From contig JANQHQ010000014.1 of NCBI GenBank assembly GCA_028282595.1, forward strand, positions 56,916 through 120,915: a stretch of DNA of 64,000 bases, in the 5' to 3' direction. A program made the translations under genes and the position numbers. How positions within the stretch are numbered: position 1 is the first letter of the stretch; each line of letters starts with the position of its first letter. Below, one piece after another: positions 1 to 8,588 of this stretch. The notes beneath the pieces were generated by a model, which saw only the letters and a list, made by a program, of their open reading frames with translations, was not told where the DNA came from and ran no database searches. Origin of the DNA: Chlorobium sp. GTDB lineage: Bacteria > Bacteroidota > Chlorobiia > Chlorobiales > Chlorobiaceae.

Positions 1-1701
1 CTCAGCCCGGCGCTGTGTGCTCTCTTTCTCACCAATAGCCACAGCGGGGAAGGGGGAGAAAAGTCCGGCTGGCTCAAAAGCATGGAATTGCGCTTTTTCA
101 AAGGTTTCAACACCGGATTTTCAGTGATGACCGAACGTTATGTGGGGGCGTTGCGGGTGCTGATTCGCCGGAAATGGTCGAGCCTCGGTGCGCTTGCCGC
201 GGTTTCCGGTCTCGTGTTCTGGATGGCTTCGGTGACTCCGTCGGGTTTTATTCCGGACGAGGACAGCGGCTTCTTCATTCTCAATGCATCGCTTCCGCCC
301 GGAGCGTCTCTCGAACGCACGATCGAGACCCTCGACAAGGTCGAGGATGTTCTCGATGAGGAGGAAAGCGTGAAATCCGCGATCTTCGTCTCGGGTTTCG
401 ATCTGATAGCCGGCGCAATGTCTCCTTCGGCCGGGCTGATTTTCGTCACTCTCGAGGATCTGGAGGAGCGGGGAAAAGTGAAGGATATCCGCGCCATTAT
501 GGGAGGGGTCAACCGGAAGTTGTCGTCGATCAGCGAAGGGATGTTTTTTTCCATTCAGCCGCCGACCGTTCCGGGATTCGGTAATGTCGGGGGGCTGGAG
601 GTCGTGCTGCAGGATCGGACGGCAGGCAGTCTCGATGAATTCGGGGCGGTGGCGAACGAGTATATCGGATCGCTCATGGCCCGGCCTGAGATCGCGTTCG
701 CGTTTACGCCGTTCAGTACGGCCTATCCGCAGTACGAACTGCAGGTCGACGAGGTCAAGGCAAGCCAGCTCGGGGTCGAGGTGGACGATCTCCTGAGGGT
801 CATGCAGACGTTCTACGGAAGTTTCCAGGTGTCGGATTTCAACCGGTTCGGCAAATACTACAGGGTCGTTATGCAGGCCGAAGCCGAAGATCGCGCCGAT
901 CGTTCTTCCCTGGACGGGGTTTTTGTCAAAAACGCTTCGGGGGATATGGTGCCGATGACCTCGCTGGTCAGTCTGAAAAAAGCGTACGGGCCCCAGAGTG
1001 TCGATCACTTCAATCTCTTCAACTCCCTGACGATCAATGCGGTGCCCGCTCCCGGTCATACGACAGGCGAAGCCATAGGCGCGGCCAGGGAGGTCGCGGC
1101 CACGGTTTTGCCGTCGGGGATATCCTATGACTGGAAAGGCATGAGCCGCGAAGAGGTCGAGTCCGGAGGGCAGTCGGTATATATCTTCATTCTGTCGCTC
1201 GTTTTCGTCTATCTGCTGCTCTCGGCGCAGTATGAAAGCTACCTGCTGCCCCTTGCGGTCGTCTTTTCGGTTCCGACCGGTATCCTGGGTGTTTTTCTCG
1301 GTATACGGTTGTTCGGTATTGAAAACAACATATACGTGCAGGTCGCCATGATCATGCTGATCGGTTTGCTGGCAAAAAACGCTATCCTGATCGTGGAATA
1401 CGCCATTCAACGCAGAAGAGCGGGGCTGTCGCTGTTCGATTCGGCAATAGAGGGCTCGAAGGCGAGACTCCGGCCGATTCTCATGACCTCGCTTGCATTT
1501 GCCATCGGGCTGTTGCCGCTGCTCTGGGCCTCCGGGCCTTCGGCTCTCGGCAATCATTCGATCGGCGCGGCCGCGGTCGGCGGCATGCTCAGCGGGGCGT
1601 TTCTCGGCGTGCTGATCGTTCCGGTGCTCTACGTGCTTGTCCAGTCTTTGCAGGAGAAAATCAGCGGTCCTCCGAAGCCGGACAGTGAAGTTGCAGGGTG
1701 A
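1..1701 (+). CDS. RND multidrug efflux transporter (HAE1/AcrB type), C-terminal part
   Basis: Inner-membrane proton-driven pump of a tripartite efflux system. The frame is open at base 1, and its first residues, LSPALCALFLTN, match the conserved TM motif in the middle of AcrB-type proteins, so this is about the C-terminal half (566 residues); an ATG at 82 is internal. A TM helix near residues 57-77 is followed by a roughly 300-residue periplasmic porter/docking domain, then the last helices with the signatures LIGLLAKNAILIVEYA and RPILMTSLAFAIGLLPL. The outer-membrane channel gene follows 42 bp downstream. The membrane fusion protein is presumably upstream, outside the window. Drug substrate unknown. 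Confidence 0.95.
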   Translation, partial: LSPALCALFLTNSHSGEGGEKSGWLKSMELRFFKGFNTGFSVMTERYVGALRVLIRRKWSSLGALAAVSGLVFWMASVTPSGFIPDEDSGFFILNASLPPGASLERTIETLDKVEDVLDEEESVKSAIFVSGFDLIAGAMSPSAGLIFVTLEDLEERGKVKDIRAIMGGVNRKLSSISEGMFFSIQPPTVPGFGNVGGLEVVLQDRTAGSLDEFGAVANEYIGSLMARPEIAFAFTPFSTAYPQYELQVDEVKASQLGVEVDDLLRVMQTFYGSFQVSDFNRFGKYYRVVMQAEAEDRADRSSLDGVFVKNASGDMVPMTSLVSLKKAYGPQSVDHFNLFNSLTINAVPAPGHTTGEAIGAAREVAATVLPSGISYDWKGMSREEVESGGQSVYIFILSLVFVYLLLSAQYESYLLPLAVVFSVPTGILGVFLGIRLFGIENNIYVQVAMIMLIGLLAKNAILIVEYAIQRRRAGLSLFDSAIEGSKARLRPILMTSLAFAIGLLPLLWASGPSALGNHSIGAAAVGGMLSGAFLGVLIVPVLYVLVQSLQEKISGPPKPDSEVAG

Positions 1702-1743
1702 AAGGCCGCCGGATGTGAAGATTGAACCGACAATGAACGAATC

Positions 1744-3174
1744 ATGTGCAAGATGAACGGATCGAGAGTGTTACGGGTATTTCTGATCCCCATGCTGTTT
1801 TTGCTGTTCTCCGCCTGCAGTACGGTGGAGAAATACGCGCAGCCCGATACGGGCCTGCCCGATTCCTACAGGGTGGGCGGAGCGGTCGATACCGCAGCGG
1901 CCGGCGTCCCCTTTTCGGGCACGGTGCCTTACAGGGAGTTTTTTCGCGATTCACTGCTTGTTGGTCTGCTCGATGCCGCCGTGGAGAACAATCACGATCT
2001 TCAGGTTGCCGTCAAGGCTATCGAAAACGCATCCCTGGCGCTGAAACAGGCGAAACTGGGAAATCTTCCCGAACTGAACCTGCGGGCTTTCGGCAGTGTG
2101 GCTTCTACGTCGGATTACGGAAAGAGTCCTCTCCCTCCGGGTGAGGATCGTATCGAGGAGTACTCCGCTTCGCTTCTGCTCTCCTGGGAGGCGGATATCT
2201 GGGGAAAGATCCGTAATTCCAGAAAGGCCGCGCTGGCGGAGTATCTTCGTTCGGTCGAGGCTCGAAAAGCCGTTCATACGAAGCTGGTGGCGGACGTCGC
2301 CCGGGGGTATTACAGGTTGCTCCTGCTGGACGCGCAGCTCGATATCGCAGGAAGGAATCTCGAGCTCGCCGACACGACCCTTTCGATGATGCGATTGCGT
2401 TACGATGCCGGGCTTGTCACATCGCTGGCCGTGGAGCAGCAGGAAGCCGTGCGGTTGGGGATAGAGTCAGACGTCGCCGGAATCGAGCAGGCTGTAGCCG
2501 CTCAGGAAAACGCTTTGAGCGTTCTCTGCGGACGGATGCCGGATGCGATCTCCCGCGCGGAAGAGCTTCCCGACGCGGACGGCGAAAAAAGCTTTTCCGC
2601 AGGCGTGCCCGCGTTGCTGCTCAGCAACCGGCCCGACGTCAAGGCGGCCGAAATGGCTTTGATGAAGGCGCATGCGGAAAGCGGTGTCGCATCCGCCCGG
2701 CTCTACCCTTCGTTTACCATAAGCGCGGAAGCCGGCAGCAACGCGCTGAAGACCACCGACTGGTTTACGTTCCCAGGGTCGTTGTTCGCGTTTGTCCAGG
2801 GTACGGTCCTTCAGCCCGTTTTTCAGCAGGGGAAACTCAGGACGGCATATCGGCAGTCCGAAGTCGTTCGTGAAAGGGAGGAGATCCTTTTCAGGAAGAC
2901 GGTGCTCAATGCCGTAAGGGAAGTTTCCGATGCTCTTGCTGCAATACGGAAACTGGAGGACCGCGAGCGGGCCGCCGGGAAACGGGAACGCATTCTCCGC
3001 CGCTCGGTCGAAAACGCGACGCTTCTGTTCGGCAGCGGCATGGCGGATTATCTGGAGGTTATTGCCGCGCAGACGAATGCGCTCGAAGCGTCGCTTTCGC
3101 TGGCCGATATCCGCCGGCAGCGCCTCGATGCCGGAACGGAACTCTACCGGGCGTTGGGAGGAGGGTGGCAGTGA
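1744..3174 (+). CDS. Outer-membrane efflux lipoprotein, NodT/OprM (TolC) family
   Basis: Outer-membrane channel partner of the upstream RND pump, and last gene of that operon. The N-terminus is a short basic stretch, a hydrophobic core (IPMLFLLFSAC) and a cysteine near residue 21 followed by STVEKYAQPD, typical of the NodT lipoprotein class. Two outer-membrane-efflux repeats follow (roughly residues 65-255 and 275-470), with the usual helix-rich repeats and a conserved SNRPDV segment at the start of the second. Length 476 residues is normal. A second ATG three codons in (1753) is an alternative start. Confidence 0.93.
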   Translation: MCKMNGSRVLRVFLIPMLFLLFSACSTVEKYAQPDTGLPDSYRVGGAVDTAAAGVPFSGTVPYREFFRDSLLVGLLDAAVENNHDLQVAVKAIENASLALKQAKLGNLPELNLRAFGSVASTSDYGKSPLPPGEDRIEEYSASLLLSWEADIWGKIRNSRKAALAEYLRSVEARKAVHTKLVADVARGYYRLLLLDAQLDIAGRNLELADTTLSMMRLRYDAGLVTSLAVEQQEAVRLGIESDVAGIEQAVAAQENALSVLCGRMPDAISRAEELPDADGEKSFSAGVPALLLSNRPDVKAAEMALMKAHAESGVASARLYPSFTISAEAGSNALKTTDWFTFPGSLFAFVQGTVLQPVFQQGKLRTAYRQSEVVREREEILFRKTVLNAVREVSDALAAIRKLEDRERAAGKRERILRRSVENATLLFGSGMADYLEVIAAQTNALEASLSLADIRRQRLDAGTELYRALGGGWQ

Positions 3175-3181
3175 CCGCCCT

Positions 3182-3204
3182 GAGGCCTGAAAGACCTCGT
3201 TTTT
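3182..3204 (+). terminator. Probable intrinsic terminator of the efflux operon
   Basis: GAGGCCT-GAA-AGACCTC forms a 7-bp stem with one mismatch and a 3-nt loop, followed by G and five T. It lies 8 bp after the outer-membrane protein stop codon and overlaps the -35 of the next gene's putative promoter. Confidence 0.55.
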
Positions 3205-3230
3205 GCACGACATTGGAAAGATGCTATATT
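3203..3230 (+). promoter_or_regulatory. Possible sigma-70-type promoter for the first small paralogue
   Basis: TTGCAC, a 16-bp spacer, then TATATT, about 43 bp ahead of the ATG at 3273. The -10 matches the consensus at 5 of 6 positions; the -35 is weak (3 of 6). By eye only. Confidence 0.35.
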
Positions 3231-3272
3231 GTACGGTAGGTTGGGTATCGACTAACCTGAAACCGTTTTCTC

Positions 3273-3524
3273 ATGGTCGATTCGAATCAGCAGGATACCC
3301 TGCTCAAGACGGCTGCCGGGGTGGCGGGAGGAGCGGTGCTCTTTTCTCCTGTCGGTATGCCCATCGTTCACGGCCTGGCGGGAATTGCGGTCGCAAGCCT
3401 TGGCATCATGGCGGCCGGCTCCGTGGTGGGGGCTATAACGGACAATATCGGCAATGCGCTCTCTTCAAGGGATAAGCCTGAGCGAGGATTTCCGGAAGCC
3501 GTCGACGAATACGATTCAGAGTAG
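3273..3524 (+). CDS. Small glycine/alanine-rich hydrophobic protein, paralogue A
   Basis: Function not recognised. 83 residues: a short polar N-terminus, then two hydrophobic segments (about 13-35 and 37-58) rich in Gly and Ala with small-xxx-small spacing as in glycine-zipper membrane helices, and a charged C-terminal tail. It is clearly homologous to the protein at 3759-3995: both have AGGA(V/L)-(L/M)FSP(V/I)G-P---HG followed by a second hydrophobic segment. The two genes are separated by a copy of a dispersed repeat. It has its own putative promoter, so it is probably not read with the efflux operon. Confidence 0.7.
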   Translation: MVDSNQQDTLLKTAAGVAGGAVLFSPVGMPIVHGLAGIAVASLGIMAAGSVVGAITDNIGNALSSRDKPERGFPEAVDEYDSE

Positions 3525-3627
3525 CCGCCGATTTTTCCCGATTATCGTTGTTGTGGTCGGGAGGTCCACGGTTTTTCCCGAATCGCCCGATTCGGGAGTA
3601 TGTGTTTTGTATCCAGGATGAACATAC

Positions 3628-3701
3628 GGGTCCCTCTATTACTTGTCATGGGCGGCTCGAGTGCAAGGTGAACGGAGTCCCGGCAGCAACCGGGATAAAC
3701 T
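3628..3701. repeat. Dispersed intergenic repeat, copy between the two small paralogues
   Basis: The segment from GGGTCCCTCTATTACTTGTC to GGGATAAACT matches 26674-26747 (GGGTACCTCTATTACTTGTC to GGGATAAACT) with few differences. Both contain a short palindrome (GTCCCGGCAGCAACCGGGA here). It lies wholly between coding regions. Confidence 0.75.
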
Positions 3702-3758
3702 GCAATCGAACCGCGGAACAAGCAGATAAATAGATGTACCCATACGCGGAGGAAAAAG

Positions 3759-3995
3759 ATGGATGATCTGGTTAACAAGGCTGTCGGAGCGGCCGGTCTT
3801 GCCGGTGGAGCCCTGATGTTTTCGCCGATCGGCTTTCCTTTTCTGTTTCACGGTGTTTCCGGAGCCCTTGTCGGGGGTTTCAGCCTCTATGCCGCGAATG
3901 CGGTTATCGGAAAGATAGCTGAGGAAAACGCTTCGATACGGGCTTCGGAGCAGGAGGCCGGTGACCCTCGACCCGGTGAGCCCTCCCGGGAATAA
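3759..3995 (+). CDS. Small glycine/alanine-rich hydrophobic protein, paralogue B
   Basis: Function not recognised. 78 residues, homologous to paralogue A at 3273-3524 across the hydrophobic part. Two putative membrane-spanning or membrane-inserting segments (about residues 8-30 and 33-52) are full of Gly/Ala, followed by an acidic, proline-containing tail. The ATG at 3759 is preceded by GGAGGAAAAAG (GGAGG at 3750-3754), a strong ribosome-binding site. The convergent yyaL-like gene ends 5 bp downstream. Confidence 0.75.
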   Translation: MDDLVNKAVGAAGLAGGALMFSPIGFPFLFHGVSGALVGGFSLYAANAVIGKIAEENASIRASEQEAGDPRPGEPSRE

Positions 3996-3999
3996 GCCG

Positions 4000-6123
4000 T
4001 TACGATCCGTCGCGCTTTCCGGAGGACGGCGCGGTTTTTTCAAGCGCATCGAGCAGTCCCGCGACGTCTTCTGCGGGCGGCAGGCAACTGTTGTTCGCGC
4101 AAAGGATTGCGGCGGGTGGTTCGTCATGCGTTTGCCGGTCCGCGACAACCACTGTATCGGGCAGGTAGAGACGCTCGAGCGCTCTCTTCATGGAGTTCGT
4201 TGTTTCGTTTTCCCCGTGCCCGGAAAGGCCGATGCGCCTCGTCCCGAAAAGAGCCATCATGGCGCCTTGCAGCATGCAGGGCAACTGCTGGCCGCCGGTC
4301 ACCAGGGCGGAGTTGAAATAGTCGAGTGTTTTGTCCGCAACCGTTCTGAACTCCTCCCTTCCGGTCATTTCCGCAAGCCGGTAAAGGGTAACGACATTGA
4401 CTGAATTGGGGGAGGGTTCCGCCCCGTCGTAATCCTCTTTCATCCGCACCGGAACCGACCGGTCGTCGTAGGCTGAAGTAAAGAATCCACCCGATTCCCG
4501 GTCGAAGAACAGTTCGATCTGTTTCTCCATTATTCTCACCCCTTTGTCGAGAAAGCGCGTTTCGAACGAGGCTTCATAGAGATCCAGCAATCCCTGGGCG
4601 AAAAACGCGTAATCGTCCGCCTTGCCGTCGATGCCGGCCTTTCCTTTTCTGTAACGCCGGAGCAGCCGCCCTTCCTCCGGATTGCAGAGGCGGTTCAGGA
4701 TGAAGTCCGCGGCTTTCTTTGCCGCGTCGAGCCATTCGCGGTTTCCGGTAGCGGCCGCCGCCGTGGCCAACGCCGAGATCATGAGCCCGTTCCACGAGAC
4801 GAGCACCTTGTCGTCCCTGTCGGGTTTCGGTCTCCGCAAGCGGGCGTCGAACACCGTTCTTCTCGCCTCGTCGAGCAGCGCCTGTGCTTTCTCCCCGGGC
4901 ACTCCCGCGAGAGACGCGGCTTCCCGGACGCTTTCGGTGCGGATGAGAACGTTCCTGGACGCGAATTCCCCCTGGGGATCGGAGAGCACGTTGCCTTCCG
5001 GCCTTACGCCGTGGACGCGGCAGAAAAGCTCCAGTTGCCGGGGCTCGAGAACTTCGGCCAGTTCGTCGTACGACCAGGTGTAGTAACCGCCCTCCTCCTT
5101 CGCGGCGGCGCCGGGCCGGGGGAAGCTGTCGGCGTCCTCGGCCGAATGGAACCCCCCGTCCTTGTCCGCCAGATCGCAGAGCACATAGTTCAGAATGTCC
5201 CCGGCGAGGTCGAGATAGCGCCGTTCACCGGTTGCTTTGAAGGCGTTCGTGCAGGTTGTCGCAAGCTGTGCATTGTCGTAGAGCATTTTTTCGAAATGGG
5301 GCAGACGCCACCATCTGTCGGTAGAATATCTCGCGAAACCGCCGCCGCCTTTTCCGGGAATGCCGAGCTGGTCGTGAATACCGCCGGCGGCCATGCTGTC
5401 GAGAGTGAAGAGCGCCATATTGCGGCTTTCCTCGTTCCCGGTATAGAAGGCGTGAGCCAGCAGGAAGTCGAGTACGGCCGGTCGCGGGAACTTGGGCGCG
5501 CTGCCGAACCCTCCGAACTCCCGGTCGAACCCTTCACGGAATTCCGCAACGGCGTCCTCGATACCTTCTTCGGAAAGCTCGGCGACGGGAAGGGGGCGCT
5601 TTTTCGAAAGCAGGCGCAGCCGGTCGGTCATCTCCTCCGCGGCTTCGGTCAGCCTTTGGCTGTCCTGGTGCCAGGCGCGAACGATGGACTGAAGGATCGA
5701 GGTGAAACCGGGTACGCCGTGGCGATCTTCCGGCGGGAAGTAGCTTCCGCCGAAAAACGGTTCCAGATGCGGAGTCAGCCAGACCGACATCGGCCATCCT
5801 CCCTGTCCTGTTGCCGCCTGGACATAGGTCATGTAGAGCTTGTCGAGATCGGGCCGTTCCTCGCGATCGACCTTCACCGGCACGAAAGCCTCGTTGAGAA
5901 GGACCGCGATGTCTTCGTTTTCGAACGATTCCCGCTCCATCACATGGCACCAGTGGCACGAGGAGTAGCCTATCGACAGAAATACCGGGAGGTTTTCCCT
6001 GCGGGCTTTTTCAAACGCCTCTTCTCCCCAGGGATACCATGCTACCGGGTTGTAGGCGTGCTGCAGCAGGTAGGGGCTGCTTTCATGAATGAGGCGATTC
6101 GCGTTTTTTTCCTTTTCCTGCAT
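4000..6123 (-). CDS. Thioredoxin-domain protein, YyaL/SPATA20 family (DUF255)
   Basis: About 707 residues. The N-terminal thioredoxin-like domain carries the family signature NRLIHESSPYLLQHAYNPV and a CHWCHVM redox motif, then GGWPMSVWLTP. The rest is an (alpha/alpha)6-barrel similar to N-acylglucosamine 2-epimerase/mannose isomerases (SAPKFPRP, GGIHDQLG, HFEKMLYDNAQL). The family is widespread but its exact role is unsettled; a redox-linked function is inferred. I chose the ATG at 6123, just before the conserved NRLIHE segment. A TTG at 6168 would add 15 residues with no homology support. Confidence 0.92.
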   Translation of the reverse strand: MQEKEKNANRLIHESSPYLLQHAYNPVAWYPWGEEAFEKARRENLPVFLSIGYSSCHWCHVMERESFENEDIAVLLNEAFVPVKVDREERPDLDKLYMTYVQAATGQGGWPMSVWLTPHLEPFFGGSYFPPEDRHGVPGFTSILQSIVRAWHQDSQRLTEAAEEMTDRLRLLSKKRPLPVAELSEEGIEDAVAEFREGFDREFGGFGSAPKFPRPAVLDFLLAHAFYTGNEESRNMALFTLDSMAAGGIHDQLGIPGKGGGGFARYSTDRWWRLPHFEKMLYDNAQLATTCTNAFKATGERRYLDLAGDILNYVLCDLADKDGGFHSAEDADSFPRPGAAAKEEGGYYTWSYDELAEVLEPRQLELFCRVHGVRPEGNVLSDPQGEFASRNVLIRTESVREAASLAGVPGEKAQALLDEARRTVFDARLRRPKPDRDDKVLVSWNGLMISALATAAAATGNREWLDAAKKAADFILNRLCNPEEGRLLRRYRKGKAGIDGKADDYAFFAQGLLDLYEASFETRFLDKGVRIMEKQIELFFDRESGGFFTSAYDDRSVPVRMKEDYDGAEPSPNSVNVVTLYRLAEMTGREEFRTVADKTLDYFNSALVTGGQQLPCMLQGAMMALFGTRRIGLSGHGENETTNSMKRALERLYLPDTVVVADRQTHDEPPAAILCANNSCLPPAEDVAGLLDALEKTAPSSGKRDGS

Positions 6124-6278
6124 CGGTATCGTGCGGCAAGAGAGTTTTCTGCGGTATCCGTAATACAAAACGCGGACAGGCCCGCCGAAAGTTCATGAGG
6201 CGGGTCCGGAGGTGAAACCATCCGTTCCCGTTTATGGTTATATGATTGAATTGAGTCTGTGAATAAACGGAGGTATGC

Positions 6279-7283
6279 ATGAAGATGTACGGAATGTTGT
6301 TGCTTGCGGCGGTCCTTGTCGCGGGAAGTGCGACGCTCTCCTGCGCAGGGAATGTTTCCGACGGATCGACGATCGAATCAACGGACAACAGAGGGAAGGA
6401 GGACTGTATGAAGTACAATTCACTCACCCGGGAAGAGGAAAGAGTCATTGTCCGGAAGGGGACGGAAATGCCTTTTTCGGGCAAATATTACAACTACAAG
6501 GAGGACGGCACCTATGTCTGCAAGCGGTGTGACGCTCCGCTCTTCAGTTCTTCGGACAAGTTCGATTCCGGCACGGGATGGCCGAGCTTCGACGATGCGA
6601 TTCCGGGAGCGATCAAGAAGGTTACGGATGCCGACGGCAGGCGGACCGAAATTCTCTGCGCCAACTGCGGCGCGCATCTCGGTCATGTGTTCTACAACGA
6701 AGGGTTTACGGACAAGAACGCGAGATATTGCGTGAACTCGATTTCGCTGGACTTCAACACGCCGGAAGAGCCTGGGAAACCCTCGGCTTCCGCCACGGGA
6801 AAGACCGAAAAGGCTGTTTTCGCAGGCGGCTGCTTCTGGGGCGTGGAGTATCACTTTCAGAAAGTTGACGGCGTCAAGGCCGTAATTTCGGGCTATACCG
6901 GCGGCAGCAAAAAAAATCCATCCTACAAGGAGGTCAGCTCGGGCAGGACCGGGCACGCCGAGGCGGTCGAGGTGGAATACGATCCTTCGGTCGTTTCCTA
7001 CGAAACGCTGGCAAGGCTCTTTTTCGAGACCCACGATCCCACCCAGGTGAACCGGCAGGGGCCGGATATCGGCACACAGTACCGTTCGGCGGTTTTCTAT
7101 GCGAACGACGAGCAGAAAAAAACGGCTGAAAAGCTGATTGCCGAGCTGAAGGGGAAAGGATACGACGTGGCGACACGGATCGAGCCGGCTTCCGAGTTCT
7201 ATCGGGCCGAAGAGTACCATCAGGACTACTACGCGAAGACGGGACATGAGCCGTATTGTCATGTGTACCAGAAACGGTTCTGA
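6279..7283 (+). CDS. Bifunctional peptide methionine sulfoxide reductase MsrB-MsrA, exported
   Basis: Reduces both R and S epimers of methionine sulfoxide. The long form (334 residues) starts at 6279 behind GGAGGT (6269-6274) and has a signal-like N-terminus ending ATLSCAGN, possibly a lipoprotein. The MsrB domain (about 45-160) has the zinc CxxC pairs CKRC and CANC and its catalytic Cys151 in RYCVNS. The MsrA domain (about 178-334) has catalytic Cys185 in GGCFWG and a C-terminal GHEPYCHVY segment. The order MsrB-MsrA is the reverse of many fusions such as neisserial PilB. A second in-frame ATG at 6408 has its own strong SD and would give a cytosolic enzyme with both domains intact. Confidence 0.95.
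   Translation: MKMYGMLLLAAVLVAGSATLSCAGNVSDGSTIESTDNRGKEDCMKYNSLTREEERVIVRKGTEMPFSGKYYNYKEDGTYVCKRCDAPLFSSSDKFDSGTGWPSFDDAIPGAIKKVTDADGRRTEILCANCGAHLGHVFYNEGFTDKNARYCVNSISLDFNTPEEPGKPSASATGKTEKAVFAGGCFWGVEYHFQKVDGVKAVISGYTGGSKKNPSYKEVSSGRTGHAEAVEVEYDPSVVSYETLARLFFETHDPTQVNRQGPDIGTQYRSAVFYANDEQKKTAEKLIAELKGKGYDVATRIEPASEFYRAEEYHQDYYAKTGHEPYCHVYQKRF
6396..6410 (+). promoter_or_regulatory. Internal ribosome-binding site and start codon within msrBA
   Basis: AAGGAGG at 6396-6402, 5 nt before the in-frame ATG at 6408 (Met44 of the long form). This start removes exactly the signal-like segment and linker, and the product begins just before the MsrB fold (MKYNSLTREEERV). Confidence 0.6.
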
Positions 7284-7302
7284 CGGTACCGCTATTACTT
7301 TG

Positions 7303-7350
7303 CTGCGCGCCATGATTACTTCGTTGTCCCGACGAGTCGGGATCGAAACC
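7303..7350. repeat. Dispersed palindromic repeat, CCCGAC-N2-GTCGGG family
   Basis: GTCCCGACGAGTCGGGATCGA, preceded by TTACTTCGTT as in the copies near 25.9 and 26.8 kb. It lies between msrBA and the converging acyltransferase gene and is non-coding. Confidence 0.65.
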
Positions 7351-7420
7351 CTCATCTCGATTTCTGAAGGGTACTCGTGACAGTACATGGAAGTGCCCGA
7401 AAGGGCCGGCTTTGGATAAA

Positions 7421-7460
7421 CAACAAAGGCAGGATTCCGTGCGGTATCCAGCCTTTGTTG
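7421..7460. terminator. Long perfect-type hairpin between convergent genes
   Basis: CAACAAAGGCAGGAT and ATCCAGCCTTTGTTG pair over 15 bp with a single mismatch, enclosing a 10-nt loop. It lies between the 3' ends of msrBA (plus) and the acyltransferase (minus). T-tracts are poor on both sides, so termination is likely but not certain; it may instead be a mobile palindrome. Confidence 0.5.
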
Positions 7461-7505
7461 CTTAGGGTTTCAATTCCTGGTTTTTTGAATGGATGGAGGT
7501 CCTCA

Positions 7506-8588
7506 TTATTTTATGCCGAAGAGCGGGCGAATCCATGTAATACGCCGAAGGACGAACTCGTAGAGAAAGAGGCTTATGCCAAACGTGCCTGCGAGCAATA
7601 TGATCAGTTTCACGAACGCCGGTATCGGCAGGGGGAGGACAAGATAGTAGGCTAACCAGAACTGAACGGGCAGGTGAATAATATAGACGGGGTAGACAGC
7701 CTTGCCGAAAAAGTCCAGGCTTTGCGACGGTCTGTTGAGGTGTCGTGAACCAAAGCCGAGGATCGCAAGCATCCAGCTTGTGGATTCAAAAGCAATGATC
7801 TGGTTGGGTGTTCCATCGAGTTGAAAAATGAGCAGCCTTATGAGAAAAAGTGCACATGCAGCTCCGAGGGCATACCAGCGAAGTCTTTCCGCGGCATCCC
7901 AGGAAAGCTCATTCATGCTGGCAAACGCAAATCCTGTAAAGAAACAAATCGCTCCCAGCATGAAGCCATGAGGGGTATTTTTGTAGAGAGCATACATATC
8001 GGGATTTACAAGCCACGCTTCCAGAATGATCGGCAACGCCAGCAGAAAAAGCCCCGGCGGCCGTCGGAATATTCCCGACAGGATGCGAAAGAGTACATTG
8101 TCCGGACGTTTTTTCAGAGAGTTCAGGAATGGGAGAAACAGCAGGACGTAGAGAAAGATGTTCAAGAGAAACCAGAGGTGCCCTGAGTTGGGAACATATG
8201 TCACCTCCTGACCAAGAACCTGTAGTACGATGTAAGCGAGCAGGGGATTGATGAAAAAGAAGCCGAAAACAAACGGTATCAGTATTCGGACTGTCCGGTC
8301 CTTGAGGAGCTGTTTCCAGTTGCGGCGCTCCATTGCGAAACGGACACCCATGCCGGAAACCAGGAAAAGTACGGGAATACGCCAGACATTGATCATGGCC
8401 ATGAAAATCCACAGCCATTGCAGCGTTTCTTCATTCTGGGGAAAGGAACTGCTTTTCGCCCAGGGCTGAAAGCAGATGACAACGTGATAGACAATGAGCA
8501 GAGCAAGCGCAAGTGTTCTCAACCAATCGACGTCGTGACGTCGTGACCGGTTGGCAACCTCGGGTATATCGGTTTTTCCAGACTTCAC
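7506..8588 (-). CDS. Acyltransferase 3 family membrane protein (OafA/YrhL-like)
   Basis: Integral-membrane O-acyltransferase family, about 360 residues and 10 predicted helices. The family N-terminal motif is present: R-x-x-D-V-D-W-L-R-T followed by the first helix ALALLIVYHVV with its conserved His. A helix-rich body ends with VYPVYIIHLPVQFWLAYYLV, typical of the last helices. Members acylate surface sugars; this substrate is unknown. The frame stays open to 8807, but that extension enters a dispersed repeat and looks non-genuine. I take the GTG at 8588, a few residues before the conserved motif. The start is uncertain. Confidence 0.82.
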   Translation of the reverse strand: MKSGKTDIPEVANRSRRHDVDWLRTLALALLIVYHVVICFQPWAKSSSFPQNEETLQWLWIFMAMINVWRIPVLFLVSGMGVRFAMERRNWKQLLKDRTVRILIPFVFGFFFINPLLAYIVLQVLGQEVTYVPNSGHLWFLLNIFLYVLLFLPFLNSLKKRPDNVLFRILSGIFRRPPGLFLLALPIILEAWLVNPDMYALYKNTPHGFMLGAICFFTGFAFASMNELSWDAAERLRWYALGAACALFLIRLLIFQLDGTPNQIIAFESTSWMLAILGFGSRHLNRPSQSLDFFGKAVYPVYIIHLPVQFWLAYYLVLPLPIPAFVKLIILLAGTFGISLFLYEFVLRRITWIRPLFGIK

